A DNA stretch of 64,000 nucleotides, taken from positions 864,501 through 928,500 of the forward strand of contig JABMCL010000713.1 in NCBI GenBank assembly GCA_018857735.1, given 5' to 3'. The DNA is from Alviniconcha marisindica. Taxonomy: Eukaryota > Mollusca > Gastropoda > Provannidae. Below are positions 36,201 to 43,850 of the stretch, piece by piece; the first letter of the stretch is position 1; each line of letters starts with the position of its first letter. The notes beneath the pieces were generated by a model. It was not told the DNA's origin. It saw nothing but the letters and a program-made list of their open reading frames with translations, and made no database searches. The position numbers and the translations under genes are program-made.

Positions 36201-37014
36201 ATGTGGAGCTTAATGGCCTCAGATGTTGGGCTGACATATTAGGGACAGCTGCGTTGCACATGTCTGTGCTGGACTTTATGCTGCATATTCTTGTTACGCA
36301 TTTTGGTGAAAATTCTGATGCATTAAGGTAGTGATGTTGATGATCACAACACATGCATAGATGATGTACCTGCTTTTTATGAAGAATTCATATTTGTTTT
36401 CTTTTAGTCATATTTCTGCTGTTTTGTTTTGCTTATTGTTAATTGTTGGTTCAGCACTGTGGGTGATGTCAGGCTGTGTGAATTGGGGTTGTTTTTTTCT
36501 CAGGAGAGAAACCCACTGCAGTGAATTCTGCCTAAAATATATAACATTCATTTTCTTTTTTCAGGGGCTGGTTTCAAGCGAAAACTTGATGTCCCCAAAC
36601 TGCCGAAGAGTAAGTTTTTGTTTTATATTTGTTGTGGTCATGTGGTACATTGGTGTTCCACACACACACGCACATGCTCGTGCACACACACACACGCACG
36701 CACGCACATATGCACACACACACACACACACACATACACTCTCTGGACACAAACATGCGTGCATGCTCACAACTGTCCTGAGTTACTCTTGGCAGCACAA
36801 GATGAGATGTAATGACATGGGAAAAGTGGGGGGGGGGGGCGGGATTTTAACCTTGTTGCACTTGTGTATGTGTCTAGCTATATATTTGAGAAAAGTGTTG
36901 GTTTATGCATTTATTGACACCATTACATTACCTGTTGCAGTGGACATGTTCTACCTGAAGGCCAGCATGTTTGGCCAGGCTTCATCGGACGAGGATCAAG
37001 AGCAGACACATTGA
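23272..37014 (+). CDS. CRY: Animal type II (vertebrate-like) cryptochrome, 12 coding exons
   Basis: Circadian transcriptional repressor: in animals this family binds FAD in a photolyase fold and, with PER-type partners, inhibits CLOCK:BMAL1 in the nucleus. Coding exons: 23272-23474, 24995-25103, 26314-26456, 26961-27145, 29384-29472, 30979-31119, 31911-32081, 32352-32492, 33312-33463, 34726-34925, 36565-36609, 36941-37014. Every junction is GT-AG, phases match, and the sum is 1,653 nt (550 aa plus stop). The photolyase-like antenna domain is about residues 18-180 and the FAD-binding domain about 235-500. Seen motifs: [85 protein letters not shown]. The WFAGSS and [13 protein letters not shown] segments and the PYGKERD stretch fit repressor cryptochromes better than (6-4) photolyases or Drosophila-type CRY. 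The tail after about residue 505 is short (about 45 aa) and holds KRKLDVPK, a possible nuclear localisation signal, and an acidic SSDEDQE near the stop. Start: first ATG in frame; a second at 23314 is possible. Confidence 0.95.
24029..24094. repeat. 66-bp foldback in cryptochrome intron 1
   Basis: Left arm CCACTGAGCTACATGGAAAA, right arm TTTTTCTATGTAGCTCAGTGG, loop about 22 bp. Each arm contains GTAGCTCAGTGG, the 5' half of a tRNA A-box region, so this may be two tRNA-derived SINE heads facing each other. Confidence 0.6.
24995..25103 (+). CDS. CRY: Cryptochrome exon 2 (residues 68-104)
   Basis: Acceptor tttcag, donor gtgagt. Encodes the segment [17 protein letters not shown] through [13 protein letters not shown], part of the alpha/beta antenna domain. 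Ends in phase 0. Intron 2 (25104-26313) starts with a short (TG)n run and shows no other recognisable element. Confidence 0.93.
26314..26456 (+). CDS. CRY: Cryptochrome exon 3 (residues 105-152)
   Basis: Acceptor cttgcag, donor gtgagt, ends with two bases of codon 152. Encodes [20 protein letters not shown] and then [10 protein letters not shown]. The EWNIT and PYGKERD segments are characteristic of repressor cryptochromes. Confidence 0.93.
26961..27145 (+). CDS. CRY: Cryptochrome exon 4 (residues 152-214)
   Basis: Acceptor tttgcag, donor gtaagt. Encodes the linker between the antenna and FAD-binding domains: [15 protein letters not shown] (the region of the phosphate/serine loop), then a variable Pro/Thr-rich stretch, then [16 protein letters not shown]. 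Intron 4 (27146-29383) contains a five-copy 66-bp tandem repeat at 28340-28650. Confidence 0.93.
28340..28650. repeat. 66-bp tandem repeat, five copies, cryptochrome intron 4
   Basis: Units begin AATTTAATAGCCAAAAACAA at about 28340, 28406, 28473, 28539 and 28605. The unit is 22 codons long, which explains overlapping antisense open frames. Confidence 0.85.
29384..29472 (+). CDS. CRY: Cryptochrome exon 5 (residues 214-243)
   Basis: Acceptor gtccag, donor gtaagc. A short exon encoding [20 protein letters not shown] and RMYRHLERK. The GG-E-EAL pattern marks the start of the FAD-binding domain in this family. Intron 5 (29473-30978) is loaded with SINE copies. Confidence 0.93.
29629..29722 (+). 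repeat. Type B SINE fragment
   Basis: CTCAGGAGCTGCGTGAAAGT, GGTGGCCGTCCTGGGCTCC, CCTAATAAACCCACGG. Short head-to-middle portion in cryptochrome intron 5. Confidence 0.65.
29745..29995 (+). repeat. Type A SINE, diverged copy
   Basis: tRNA-like head with GCATTAGGCTGGCCAGCAGA and B-box-like GGTTTGATCC, then GTGGCCTGGACACAGTCTTA and TTCTGGTGGTGGCAGTGTAG. More diverged than the neighbour at 30198. Followed by short repeats of a 60-bp TAGGGTTGTAGAAGGCTA-type unit up to 30190. Confidence 0.6.
30198..30490 (+). repeat. Type A SINE, tRNA-derived, near full length
   Basis: Head GAGCCGG...CGGCTC preserves a 6-7-bp acceptor-like stem. A-box at about 30209-30225 (TGGCCTAGCGGTAAGGC), B-box GGTTCGATACC at 30252-30262. 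A conserved body follows (TTGTGACTTTGTCCATCAC, TTAATGCAGAAGTCATTCTG), then C12 and the tail GGTTTCTGTGGACATTAAGC with CACCATGTTTACTT. Polymerase III-type SINE in cryptochrome intron 5. The T-stem is broken, so it is not a tRNA gene. Confidence 0.8.
30979..31119 (+). CDS. CRY: Cryptochrome exon 6 (residues 244-290)
   Basis: Acceptor tttcag, donor gtcagt, phase 0 on both sides. Encodes [17 protein letters not shown] and [19 protein letters not shown]. The T/[10 protein letters not shown] segment lines the FAD phosphate pocket in photolyase/cryptochrome structures. Intron 6 (31120-31910) contains an ATT-tailed retroelement fragment and a 142-bp direct duplication that ends at the next acceptor. 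Confidence 0.94.
31405..31485 (+). repeat. Retroelement 3' end with (ATT)n tail
   Basis: GCCCTAGATCTTGCTAGGGA, then CATGCGCCATAGAAATGTCC and (ATT)5. A close reverse-strand match is at about 43778-43840. Tails of this form are common in invertebrate SINEs and LINEs. Confidence 0.6.
31631..31902. repeat. 142-bp direct duplication ending at exon 7 acceptor
   Basis: Copy 1 from 31631 and copy 2 from 31773 both start TTCTGGYATGGTTCCAGYCA and run to TGCACCCTTT. Copy 2 supplies the pyrimidine tract used by cryptochrome exon 7. Confidence 0.75.
31911..32081 (+). CDS. CRY: Cryptochrome exon 7 (residues 291-347)
   Basis: Acceptor ctctgcag, donor gtgggt, phase 0 on both sides. Encodes [20 protein letters not shown] and [18 protein letters not shown], core FAD-domain helices conserved across animal cryptochromes. 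Confidence 0.94.
32352..32492 (+). CDS. CRY: Cryptochrome exon 8 (residues 348-394)
   Basis: Acceptor cgacag, donor gtataa, phase 0 on both sides. Encodes [20 protein letters not shown] and then [19 protein letters not shown], followed by ISWEEGMK. This is the most conserved part of the FAD pocket. The HxxxxH pair is kept, but it is shared by repair enzymes and repressors alike, so it does not by itself imply DNA repair. Confidence 0.94.
33312..33463 (+). CDS. CRY: Cryptochrome exon 9 (residues 395-445)
   Basis: Acceptor gctag, donor gtcaga, ends with two bases of codon 445. Encodes [20 protein letters not shown] and [19 protein letters not shown]. The Asn in SVNAG, facing the flavin N5, is the residue of type II CRYs and (6-4) photolyases; light-sensing Drosophila-type CRYs have Cys there. 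Intron 8 (32493-33311) shows no recognised element. Intron 9 (33464-34725) carries one sense-oriented SINE of type B. Confidence 0.94.
33565..33747 (+). repeat. Type B SINE, near full length, cryptochrome intron 9
   Basis: TTCAGGAGCTGTGTGAGTCG, GAGGTGGCCGTCCTGGGCTG, CTTCCGTGGACGTAAAGATT, GCTTCGGCATTGGTCACAGC, then GAGGACATTAAGCATCACTT and a (CAT)n end. No tRNA boxes recognised; class by sequence only. Confidence 0.75.
34726..34925 (+). CDS. CRY: Cryptochrome exon 10 (residues 445-512)
   Basis: Acceptor tgtgcag, donor gtcagt, ends with one base of codon 512. Encodes [18 protein letters not shown] and the C-terminal helix that includes [14 protein letters not shown], which in vertebrate CRYs forms the coiled-coil docking surface for PER and FBXL3. 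The reading frame stays open across the donor for over 660 bases of G-rich minisatellite, so a retained intron would encode a long repetitive tail. Confidence 0.93.
34930..36185. repeat. G-rich minisatellite filling cryptochrome intron 10
   Basis: Units of 36 bp in the first part (GTGATCAGGGGTGTGGCTTG plus TGGCCAGGGATGGTTT) and of about 32 bp further on (GGGTTGTGATCAGGGGTGTT plus GGTCAGGGATGT). Repeated GGG/GGGG runs on the coding strand give strong G-quadruplex potential. The 36-bp units preserve the exon 10 reading frame up to a stop at about 35588-35590. Confidence 0.9.
36565..36609 (+). CDS. CRY: Cryptochrome exon 11 (residues 512-527)
   Basis: A 45-nt exon between acceptor ttttcag and donor gtaagt. 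Encodes [15 protein letters not shown]. The basic run KRK followed by Leu and Pro resembles a monopartite nuclear localisation signal (inference). Phases match both neighbours, the main support for so small an exon. Intron 11 (36610-36940) is filled by a CA/CG microsatellite at about 36661-36735 and a G11 run. Confidence 0.82.
36941..37014 (+). CDS. CRY: Cryptochrome exon 12 and stop (residues 527-550)
   Basis: Acceptor gttgcag; stop TGA at 37012-37014. Encodes [19 protein letters not shown] and then EQTH. The SSDEDQE stretch has the form of a casein kinase 2 site (inference). It completes a tail much shorter than the 80-100-residue tails of vertebrate CRY1/2. Confidence 0.83.
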
Positions 37015-37183
37015 TCATCTGCAGAGTCCAGCCAGAGCTTGTAGGCACAGGACAAGCGGCTGGACTTCAGTGATGACATGCTCCTGGCTTTCCTTGTCTC
37101 AGCAGCCTGGCTCATCTATCGGAAATTGCTCAACACTGAAGCATGCGCCAGTGAATGGTGTGTGAACCGAATCTGGCTTCCTC

Positions 37184-37518
37184 GAAGAGTGACTGTAAAA
37201 AGCTGCCTTGGCAGACATTGGCTGAAGAGTGACTACAAAAAGCTGCCTTGGCAGACATTGGTTGAAGAGTGACTACAAAAAGCTGCCTTGGCAGACATTG
37301 GCTGAATGAAAAAAGTTGGGGGGCCTTACCCAAAAAACTGCCTTGGCAGACATTGGCTGAAGAGTGACTACAAAAAGCTGCCTTGGCAGACATTGGCTGA
37401 AGAGTGACTACAAAAAGCTGCCTTGGCAGACATTGGCTGAAGAGTGACTACAAAAAGCTGCCTTGGCAGACGTTGGCTGAAGAGTGACAGCAAAAAGCTG
37501 CCTTGGCAGACATTGGTT
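37184..37518. repeat. 40-bp tandem repeat, eight copies, in cryptochrome 3' UTR
   Basis: Copies start at 37184, 37224, 37264, a disrupted one at 37304-37358, then 37359, 37399, 37439 and 37479. The unit is GAAGAGTGACTACAAAAAGC then TGCCTTGGCAGACATTGGCT. CTGCC-TT-GGCAG is a perfect 5-bp inverted repeat in every unit. Copies are nearly identical. Confidence 0.92.
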
Positions 37519-38005
37519 TGATACTCTTGGCTGGCCTGGTGGCCATCCACTTCTGTTTTTACACTCCAGTGTCAGATTCTACGGTTGACTGGAGTTGGTG
37601 ACGAATTTTGGTGACAACTTGATTTTATTCCCACAGAACAGGATAATACAGAGTTGAAGGCGTGTTTGTTTAGCGTTGAAACGCGACACAAATGACAGTG
37701 TTTTTTGGAGTGATTCATCACCCACCAAGGTACTTCTGACATGACTGGGGAATTGATTAAATGTGTCTATTAGTATCTAACCTTATTGTCCAACATGCTG
37801 TTTCTGCACTCAAAAGCATCCAGCAGCTACTGTTGCGAGATGTTGGGATCGGTGGTGATAAATGAGGTTAGTCTGGTTGTGTTGTGCAATGGTTTATGAC
37901 TGTTCTGGTACAAGGTATGGTGCTTCTTCTCCAATTCTTTGTAATAATTTAGCTTTCTCTGAACTCTTCAGAAGCAACAAACCAACCAAATCGGGCAGGG
38001 TTTTG

Positions 38006-38175
38006 ATGATGATGAAGTGATGCTTAATGTCCTCAGATGTCAGTTGACATATTAGGGACAAGTTGTGACCAATGCCGAAGCACGGTGCAATAATTTTGTA
38101 CGTCCACGGAAACCAGAAGGCTCGTTAGGACGGACAGCCCAGGACGGCCACCTCGACTCCCACACAGCTCCTGAA
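38006..38175 (-). repeat. Type B SINE with 10-bp target-site duplication
   Basis: Antisense copy in the presumed cryptochrome 3' UTR, flanked by CAGGGTTTTG at 37996-38005 and again at 38176-38185. The direct repeats define the element as 170 bp and show retroposition. Confidence 0.85.
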
Positions 38176-39148
38176 CAGGGTTTTGGGCAGAATATGGCCT
38201 TCATTGCTGCAGCTTGCTCTGCACTGAGCAGGTGTCTGACTTTTTCCAGCTCCATTGACACACATTACTGTGCAGTGACCAGGTACCCCACTGAAGACGG
38301 TATACACCTGCCTGCCCATGAAAATGATGTAAAATAGTTACGCAAACTTCTCACCAGTCTTGCTGAATGGACTTCTAAATTGAAGCAGTAAAAGTAATAA
38401 CAAAAACCCCAAAAGAGAATAAGAATGTTAAAGAAAATAGTGTGATCATGTTAAAAAGAGAATAAGGCATGCGTTAACTGTATATGTGTTTTACATCTAT
38501 TCTTCACATTATGAATGCTATGATTAGTGTTATTAGTTTGAGTTCAGACACAGTACCTTATGTTTGATGTGTGTTATGCTATTAATAGTATTGTGCCATC
38601 CAGTGATGCCCATGTATGTTTCTTGTTGAATATCTCCGCATTGCATTTTCACCTGAGGAGGATGACACGAACTGTTGTCACTGGTTCATTGTCAGATAGG
38701 TCCATTAATTTTGTGGTACAGTTCATCTTCACACAATTCTTGTAGTGATGTTATGGTGTGTGTGCATGTGTTGTGTGTGTTAGTTTTAGAAAATGAGAGC
38801 ATCAGCATTTGATATACATCTTTTATTTTGTGTAGAGGTGTGTGGTTGTGAACATTTGCCAAGAAGAGGTGATGTCATGACAAATATGATTGCATGTTGG
38901 TGTCATGACAAATATGATTTTGTGTGTACTAGCACTTTGTTGTACATCTGGATGAAGCATATGTGGCGTACTCTTTTTCACTCACCCCAACCTCAACCGC
39001 TCTCTGACTCAAAGCTAAAATGATCTTAACAGCACAGGATAGTTTACGTTACGGCAAACTGAGTGAAAACATTGCTTTGCGGAAATCAACTGTCCAACGG
39101 TGAATTGCTAATCATGACTTCTCAGGTTATTGTTTGGCAGCCAGTCAA

Positions 39149-39307
39149 ATGATGATGCAGTGATGCTTAATGTCCTCAGATGTCGGCTGACATATTAGGG
39201 ACAAGCTGTGACCAATGCCGAAGCATGGTTCAGTAAATCTTTACGTCCATGGAAGCCAGAAAGCTCGTTAGGACGGCCACCTCGACTCTCACACAGCTCC
39301 TGAACTA
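39149..39307 (-). repeat. Type B SINE, antisense
   Basis: GTGATGCTTAATGTCCTCAG, GGACAAGCTGTGACCAATGC, ACGGCCACCTCGACTCTCAC. Lacks part of the middle relative to 38006-38175. Second antisense copy in the presumed cryptochrome 3' UTR. Confidence 0.75.
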
Positions 39308-40195
39308 TGTTGGAGTCAAAATTGAGCAGCAGGCCTTTATAGCAACAGTAAACAGAAAGTCTGGCCTAGTTTTTTTAACACTGGTGAAATTTGATAATTT
39401 GTGGATGACAAGACAGCTTTTACCAGTAATATTTGATTATTTTCTTCTTGAAGGGTGTCTCAAATCATAATGTTCATAGCTTTGTTCAGACTTAGGCTTT
39501 GATAACAGTAACTTTTATGGCTGCTATTCTAAAGGTTTAAAAATGTTAAATAGAAATTCTAACACATAGTGGAGGGGAGCAGTTGGTAAAGCTCACATGA
39601 AGCATGTACATCAGTACCAGTTCATACACTTAGTAGCACACCACACACTCACATGCACAGTCATCCTCTCTTTCTTTCTCACAAAGAAGCAATTCAGAAT
39701 TCCAAGTTGGAAGACTGATTGGAGGCAGCAATCTTTTATTCTAGCAGATATTCACCTTTCGGATGGTTCAGTTAAAAATGGCTGGAATGTATGACCTCCT
39801 GTGTTTGTGTGTGTGTGTGCGTCTGTATGCCGTGTGTGTACACACACGTGTGCACTTTTTTTTTGTGTGTGTGTGTGTATGCTGACTGAATGCTTTTAAC
39901 TTAAAGCGTTGATTGTGATGTTACATTTTGTAAGTTCTGTAGCATCATATGCCCGTCATGCCCTTGTTGTCACATTGATGTTAAATTTACTTTCATGTTG
40001 ATGTCAAAGTAATATCCCCAAGAGGACCTTCTTCAGCTTGTAATGTGTCATCTCCCAGTTCACTGCCTGAAGAAGAAGTGAATCATGGGCGCTATTCAGC
40101 TTTCCCCACTCCTCTGCTTGGCAGAGAGAATATCACTCCTTTTTTATAACCCAGTGTCGCAGTGACAAACCCACAAATCTTCATGTTGATTGAGA

Positions 40196-40201
40196 AATAA
40201 A
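40196..40201 (+). promoter_or_regulatory. CRY: Candidate poly(A) signal AATAAA for cryptochrome
   Basis: First AATAAA after the stop codon; a GTTGTTG/T-rich element follows at about 40229-40247. Confidence 0.5.
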
Positions 40202-40350
40202 CCTACTGAGCTGGGTAAACAAACATGTTCAGTGTTGTTGTTTTTTTAATTAAATATTGTGTGTCATGCAAAGCAAGTTTGTTTAATATCGTCAAAAAAC
40301 AAACAAATCTGAAACAAAGTTGACTGCCACAGCACCAGTGTTCTGAAAAG

Positions 40351-40452
40351 ATCAAGACACACAAAAGGTTAAAAAGGGAATATACTTTAATTGGAGAAAG
40401 TTAAAAGTCTAATCAAAATTAGCATTCTTTTTAACCATTTGTGTGTTTTGAT
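40351..40452. repeat. Foldback element, copy 2
   Basis: Left arm ATCAAGACACACAAAAGGTT plus AAAAAGGGAATA; right arm is its imperfect reverse complement, ending TTTGTGTGTTTTGAT. Loop about 35 bp. Confidence 0.6.
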
Positions 40453-42040
40453 ACCATCACAATAGTATTTTGAAGATTTGGACTACTTTCAGCTGTAGAG
40501 TAAGTGTAACGTCACTTCAGACTTGTCACTTGGTGACTTTTTCAAATGTGTGATTGTGCTTAACATCCATGGAGGTGAGATTGCCTTCTAGATTTTTTAC
40601 AAGCATAAAATAGAAGGAGGGATTTGGGACTGAGACAAAATAGCTGTAATTGAGGGTTGGCCATCAGAACTGGTTGGTCGTTAGGTGTGTTTCAACTGTA
40701 GATGAAAAAAGCCTGTTTCAAACCCTTCCGACAGCTATTTAATGTAGTGTCAAAGAGATGTTCCACTGCATTTGGAGCACAAGTCTACACACTGAAGGTT
40801 GTTGTCAAACTCAGTAAGATCACTTTTATTTAATTAGCCCAAACCAATGCTGCATTTCAAATTTGTATATCAGGCTAATTTGTGGTCACTAAAACTGGTG
40901 CCACCATTTCTACTGTCATGTTAAATTCATCTGGTTACCAACCAAGCCAGAAAAGTGTTATCCAGACAGACAACCAAAAATATCTGATTAACACGCTGGC
41001 AATTTTAACTGTCACCCCCCCCCCCCCCCCCCCCTACACTTCATTTTATCAAAGGGAATATAAATGATGTAAATTTGTAATTTTTATGTATTTATTTAAA
41101 ATTGTAATTTTTATTAATTTTTATGTATTTATTTAAATTTGTAATTTTTATGTATTTATTTTATATTTATTGTTATTTTAGATGTACCTTCTTGACCCCA
41201 TGTGTCAGAGGATTTTTTTCATTTTTATGCTTTGTATACTGATGAATAATAAAGTTTTATTTGATTTATTTGCTTTATGCTGGCTGGGGATAATGCAAAC
41301 ATTTGCTTTATGTTTTTATTGTCTCGTAAGATTACGTTTCAAACACCTGTTCTGAGAGCTGAACTGAGATCATCACTGAAGTACAAAGAAATCTTTGTAA
41401 TACCATCACAAGTTCTGGATCAGGGTTACAAATAAGTTTACAAACTGCTAAAAATTAAATAATAAGAGAGGGTTGACCCTTGCTAAAGCTTATTCATTTT
41501 GCAAGTGCTTGTGCACACACACACACACATACACACACACACACACACTGAAGACAATCCACTCCCTAAACAAAAGCTCATCTTGCATTTCATTTTACAG
41601 TTTTATTTCCACTTTTGCCCTGCCTGACAAAGATGTGAGAATTCAATGCCAGTTTTTTCAAGATCATCAGGAACTGAAAACATTCTCATCTGTCCATGAC
41701 CTTTTTCTAAAGCTCTAATCATGTAACTGTAATCCACAGGGAAAAAGAGTTCCACACAAAAGTATGTCTCAACACAGTTAAAACAACACAACACTGTTGG
41801 TTTCCACTTCAATGTAAATAATTATATACTGAACACAACAAGTCTGGGGACATGTAATTGCACACAACAGGTCAATCCACAACTGCCTCTAAGCCAGCCA
41901 ACACTATTTACACACACACATGTTATACCATTCAATTAAAAACAACAACTATTGCCACCCTACTGATGAAAGTTCTCAGGCTGCAGTTCTGCAACAGACC
42001 CATCTCCCAAGAGGGGTGAACAAGGGATGGCTTTGGGAGA
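40453..42040. other. No gene; AT-rich, C18 run and short CA tract
   Basis: C-run at 41016-41033, three near-copies of TAATTTTTATGTATTTATTT at 41080-41165, and (CA)n at 41513-41547. No exon recognised. Confidence 0.5.
41248..41253 (+). promoter_or_regulatory. Alternative distal poly(A) signal AATAAA
   Basis: AATAAA followed by a T-rich tract in AT-rich DNA (41060-41280). It could serve as a distal cryptochrome site or be the end of an unrecognised retroelement. Confidence 0.25.
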
Positions 42041-42041
42041 A

Positions 42042-42542
42042 GAATGGGGGTGGGTAGTTAAACTTTGTGGTTCTGATGGTCAATTTGTGGTTCACAAATT
42101 GCCTTTGGGTGAAGAATGGGACGTGACGGTCCACACTTTGTGGTTCTGATGGTCAGTTTATGGTTCACAAATTGCCTTTGGGTGAAGAATGGGATGTGAG
42201 GGTCCACACTTTGTGGTTCTGATGGTCGGTTTATGGTTCACAAATTGCCTTTGGGTGAAGAATGGGACGTGAGGGTCCACACTTTGTGGTTCTGATGGTC
42301 AATGTTTGGTTCACAAACTGCCTTTGGGTGAAGAATGGGGGGTGGTGATGCACACTTTGTGGCTCTGATGGTCAATTTATGGTTCACAAATTGTCTGGGG
42401 GAGAAGAATGGGGGGTGACAGTGCACACTTCGTGGTTCTGATGGTCAATTTATGGTTCACAAATCGCCTTTGGGAGAAGAATGGGGGGGGGGGATGGTGC
42501 ACACTTTCCGGTTCTGATGGTCAATTTATGGTTCACAAATTG
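42042..42542. repeat. About 75-bp tandem repeat, seven copies
   Basis: Unit words: CACTTTGTGGTTCTGATGGT, CAATTTATGGTTCACAAATT, GCCTTTGGGTGAAGAATGGG. Spacing of successive TTCTGATGGTC words is about 60-76 bp. Confidence 0.85.
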
Positions 42543-42647
42543 AAATACAATTTTCTGGACAGAAATGGCAATGCAAACAGAGTTGTACAGCATAGCATGT
42601 CTCGGTACAGAATGACAAAGACGCAAAAACCTGGGCATGTTTTGACG

Positions 42648-42763
42648 AACTCAAAGCACACAAAAGGTTCAAAAGTACGCTTCTTTTGCCATGACAATGC
42701 AAAACAATCATATTGTCTAATTAAAAAATATGTGCCCTTTTCAGCCTTCTGTGTGTTTTGATC
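42648..42763. repeat. Foldback element, copy 3
   Basis: Left arm TCAAAGCACACAAAAGGTTC plus AAAAG; right arm ends CCTTCTGTGTGTTTTGATC. Related to copies at 297-364 and 40351-40452. Confidence 0.55.
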
Positions 42764-43180
42764 TTGTTTCAGATGCTGGCAGTTAACTTTCTTGCACATT
42801 AAAATTAAAATTAAAATTAAAAAAATGCAGACAGTGGACTGGGTGATGAACACGTCTTAAAACTGATACAAGATTTTAGGTACTTCATAGGCACTGGTAT
42901 ACAGCAGCCTCCAGTTTTCTTTGATATCTAAACTGGGCCAGCGTGATCCTTTCAAAGACAGAAAGTGCTTGCAAGTTGCTGGCTGTGCTCTGTCATACCA
43001 GAACCACACCTTGCAATGCGAGATTCAAGGGAGTTGTGTGCTAACACAAACGCACACAAACAAAACAAAAACAAAAATCCTCCACCGTGTTCTACATGTA
43101 AAACTTTCAAATAATTATTGTTGGTGACAGGCCTTTCAGTGCTTCTATCCTTTTGAAAAATCCTTTAATGTTTCTACCAT

Positions 43181-43186
<6 letters not shown>

Positions 43187-43217
<31 letters not shown>

Positions 43218-43242
43218 ATACATATATATATATATATATAGC
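43187..43242. repeat. (TG)n followed by (TA)n
   Basis: (TG)n at about 43187-43214 then (TA)n at about 43222-43240; an open minus-strand frame across it is not a gene. Confidence 0.85.
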
Positions 43243-43344
43243 AAGAGAGAGATAGAGGGTGAAATGTAGACACAAATAAGCAAGCAATGGATTACTGAGG
43301 CAGTGCATTAGGTCTGGAAGACCTTCAACAGAGTTGGACAGAAG

Positions 43345-43492
43345 CTGTTCAGGAGCTGTGTGAACCTTACGGTTTCTGTGGACGTAAAGCAACACTGAAC
43401 CAGGCACACGCACTGGTCACAGTTTGTCCCTAATATGTCAACCAACATCCGAGGACATTAAGCTCCACATCATCATCATCATCATCATCAAC
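43345..43492 (+). repeat. Type B SINE with internal deletion and (CAT)n tail
   Basis: TTCAGGAGCTGTGTGAACCT joins directly to the GGTTTCTGTGGACGTAAAGC module, so the GTCGAGGTGGCCGTCC block is missing. Ends GAGGACATTAAGCTCCACAT and (CAT)8. Confidence 0.7.
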
Positions 43493-43777
43493 AGTTTGAT
43501 TGGAAGAAGAAGGATTTTGTTTTAATTTTCTTTTCTTTTTTAAAGAGAAGTAAAGCCTACTCCCTTTATAAACAAGAATATATATCATGGTGTTCAACTA
43601 ATGAAAAGAGTTGGTCACAGGGGTTCAGCAATCATGGCTCAAGTGACCAACAAAGCACTGAATGTGCATGCAACATCAAACACATGAAAAGCCCCCCATT
43701 AAAACAACAACAACAAAACGGAAAATATTGTACTGGCTGGGATTGTAAGCTTGCAGCCACATAATGCACATGAAAAA

Positions 43778-43850
43778 AACAATAATGGACATTTCTATGG
43801 CGCATTATCCCTAGCCAAATCTAAGGCACAAAGCACCATACAAAAATGAT
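43778..43850 (-). repeat. Retroelement 3' end, antisense
   Basis: AATAATGGACATTTCTATGG, CGCATTATCCCTAGCC, CTAAGGCACAAAGCACC: the reverse complement of the element at 31405-31485. Confidence 0.6.

Larger units (their letters stand above)
37015..40220 (+). other. CRY: Probable cryptochrome 3' UTR
   Basis: No coding exon is recognisable after the stop. The first AATAAA downstream is at 40196-40201, followed 25-45 bases later by a GT/T-rich run, the usual layout of a cleavage site, which implies a 3' UTR of about 3.2 kb. It holds an eight-copy 40-bp repeat (37184-37518) and two antisense type B SINEs (38006-38175, about 39149-39307). Extent is inference; transcripts would decide it. Confidence 0.5.

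Noticed and set aside
23272..37014. (6-4) photolyase identity for the plus-strand flavoprotein gene
   Set aside because: Family-discriminating segments ([49 protein letters not shown]) match repressor cryptochromes. The shared HxxxxH motif does not separate the two.
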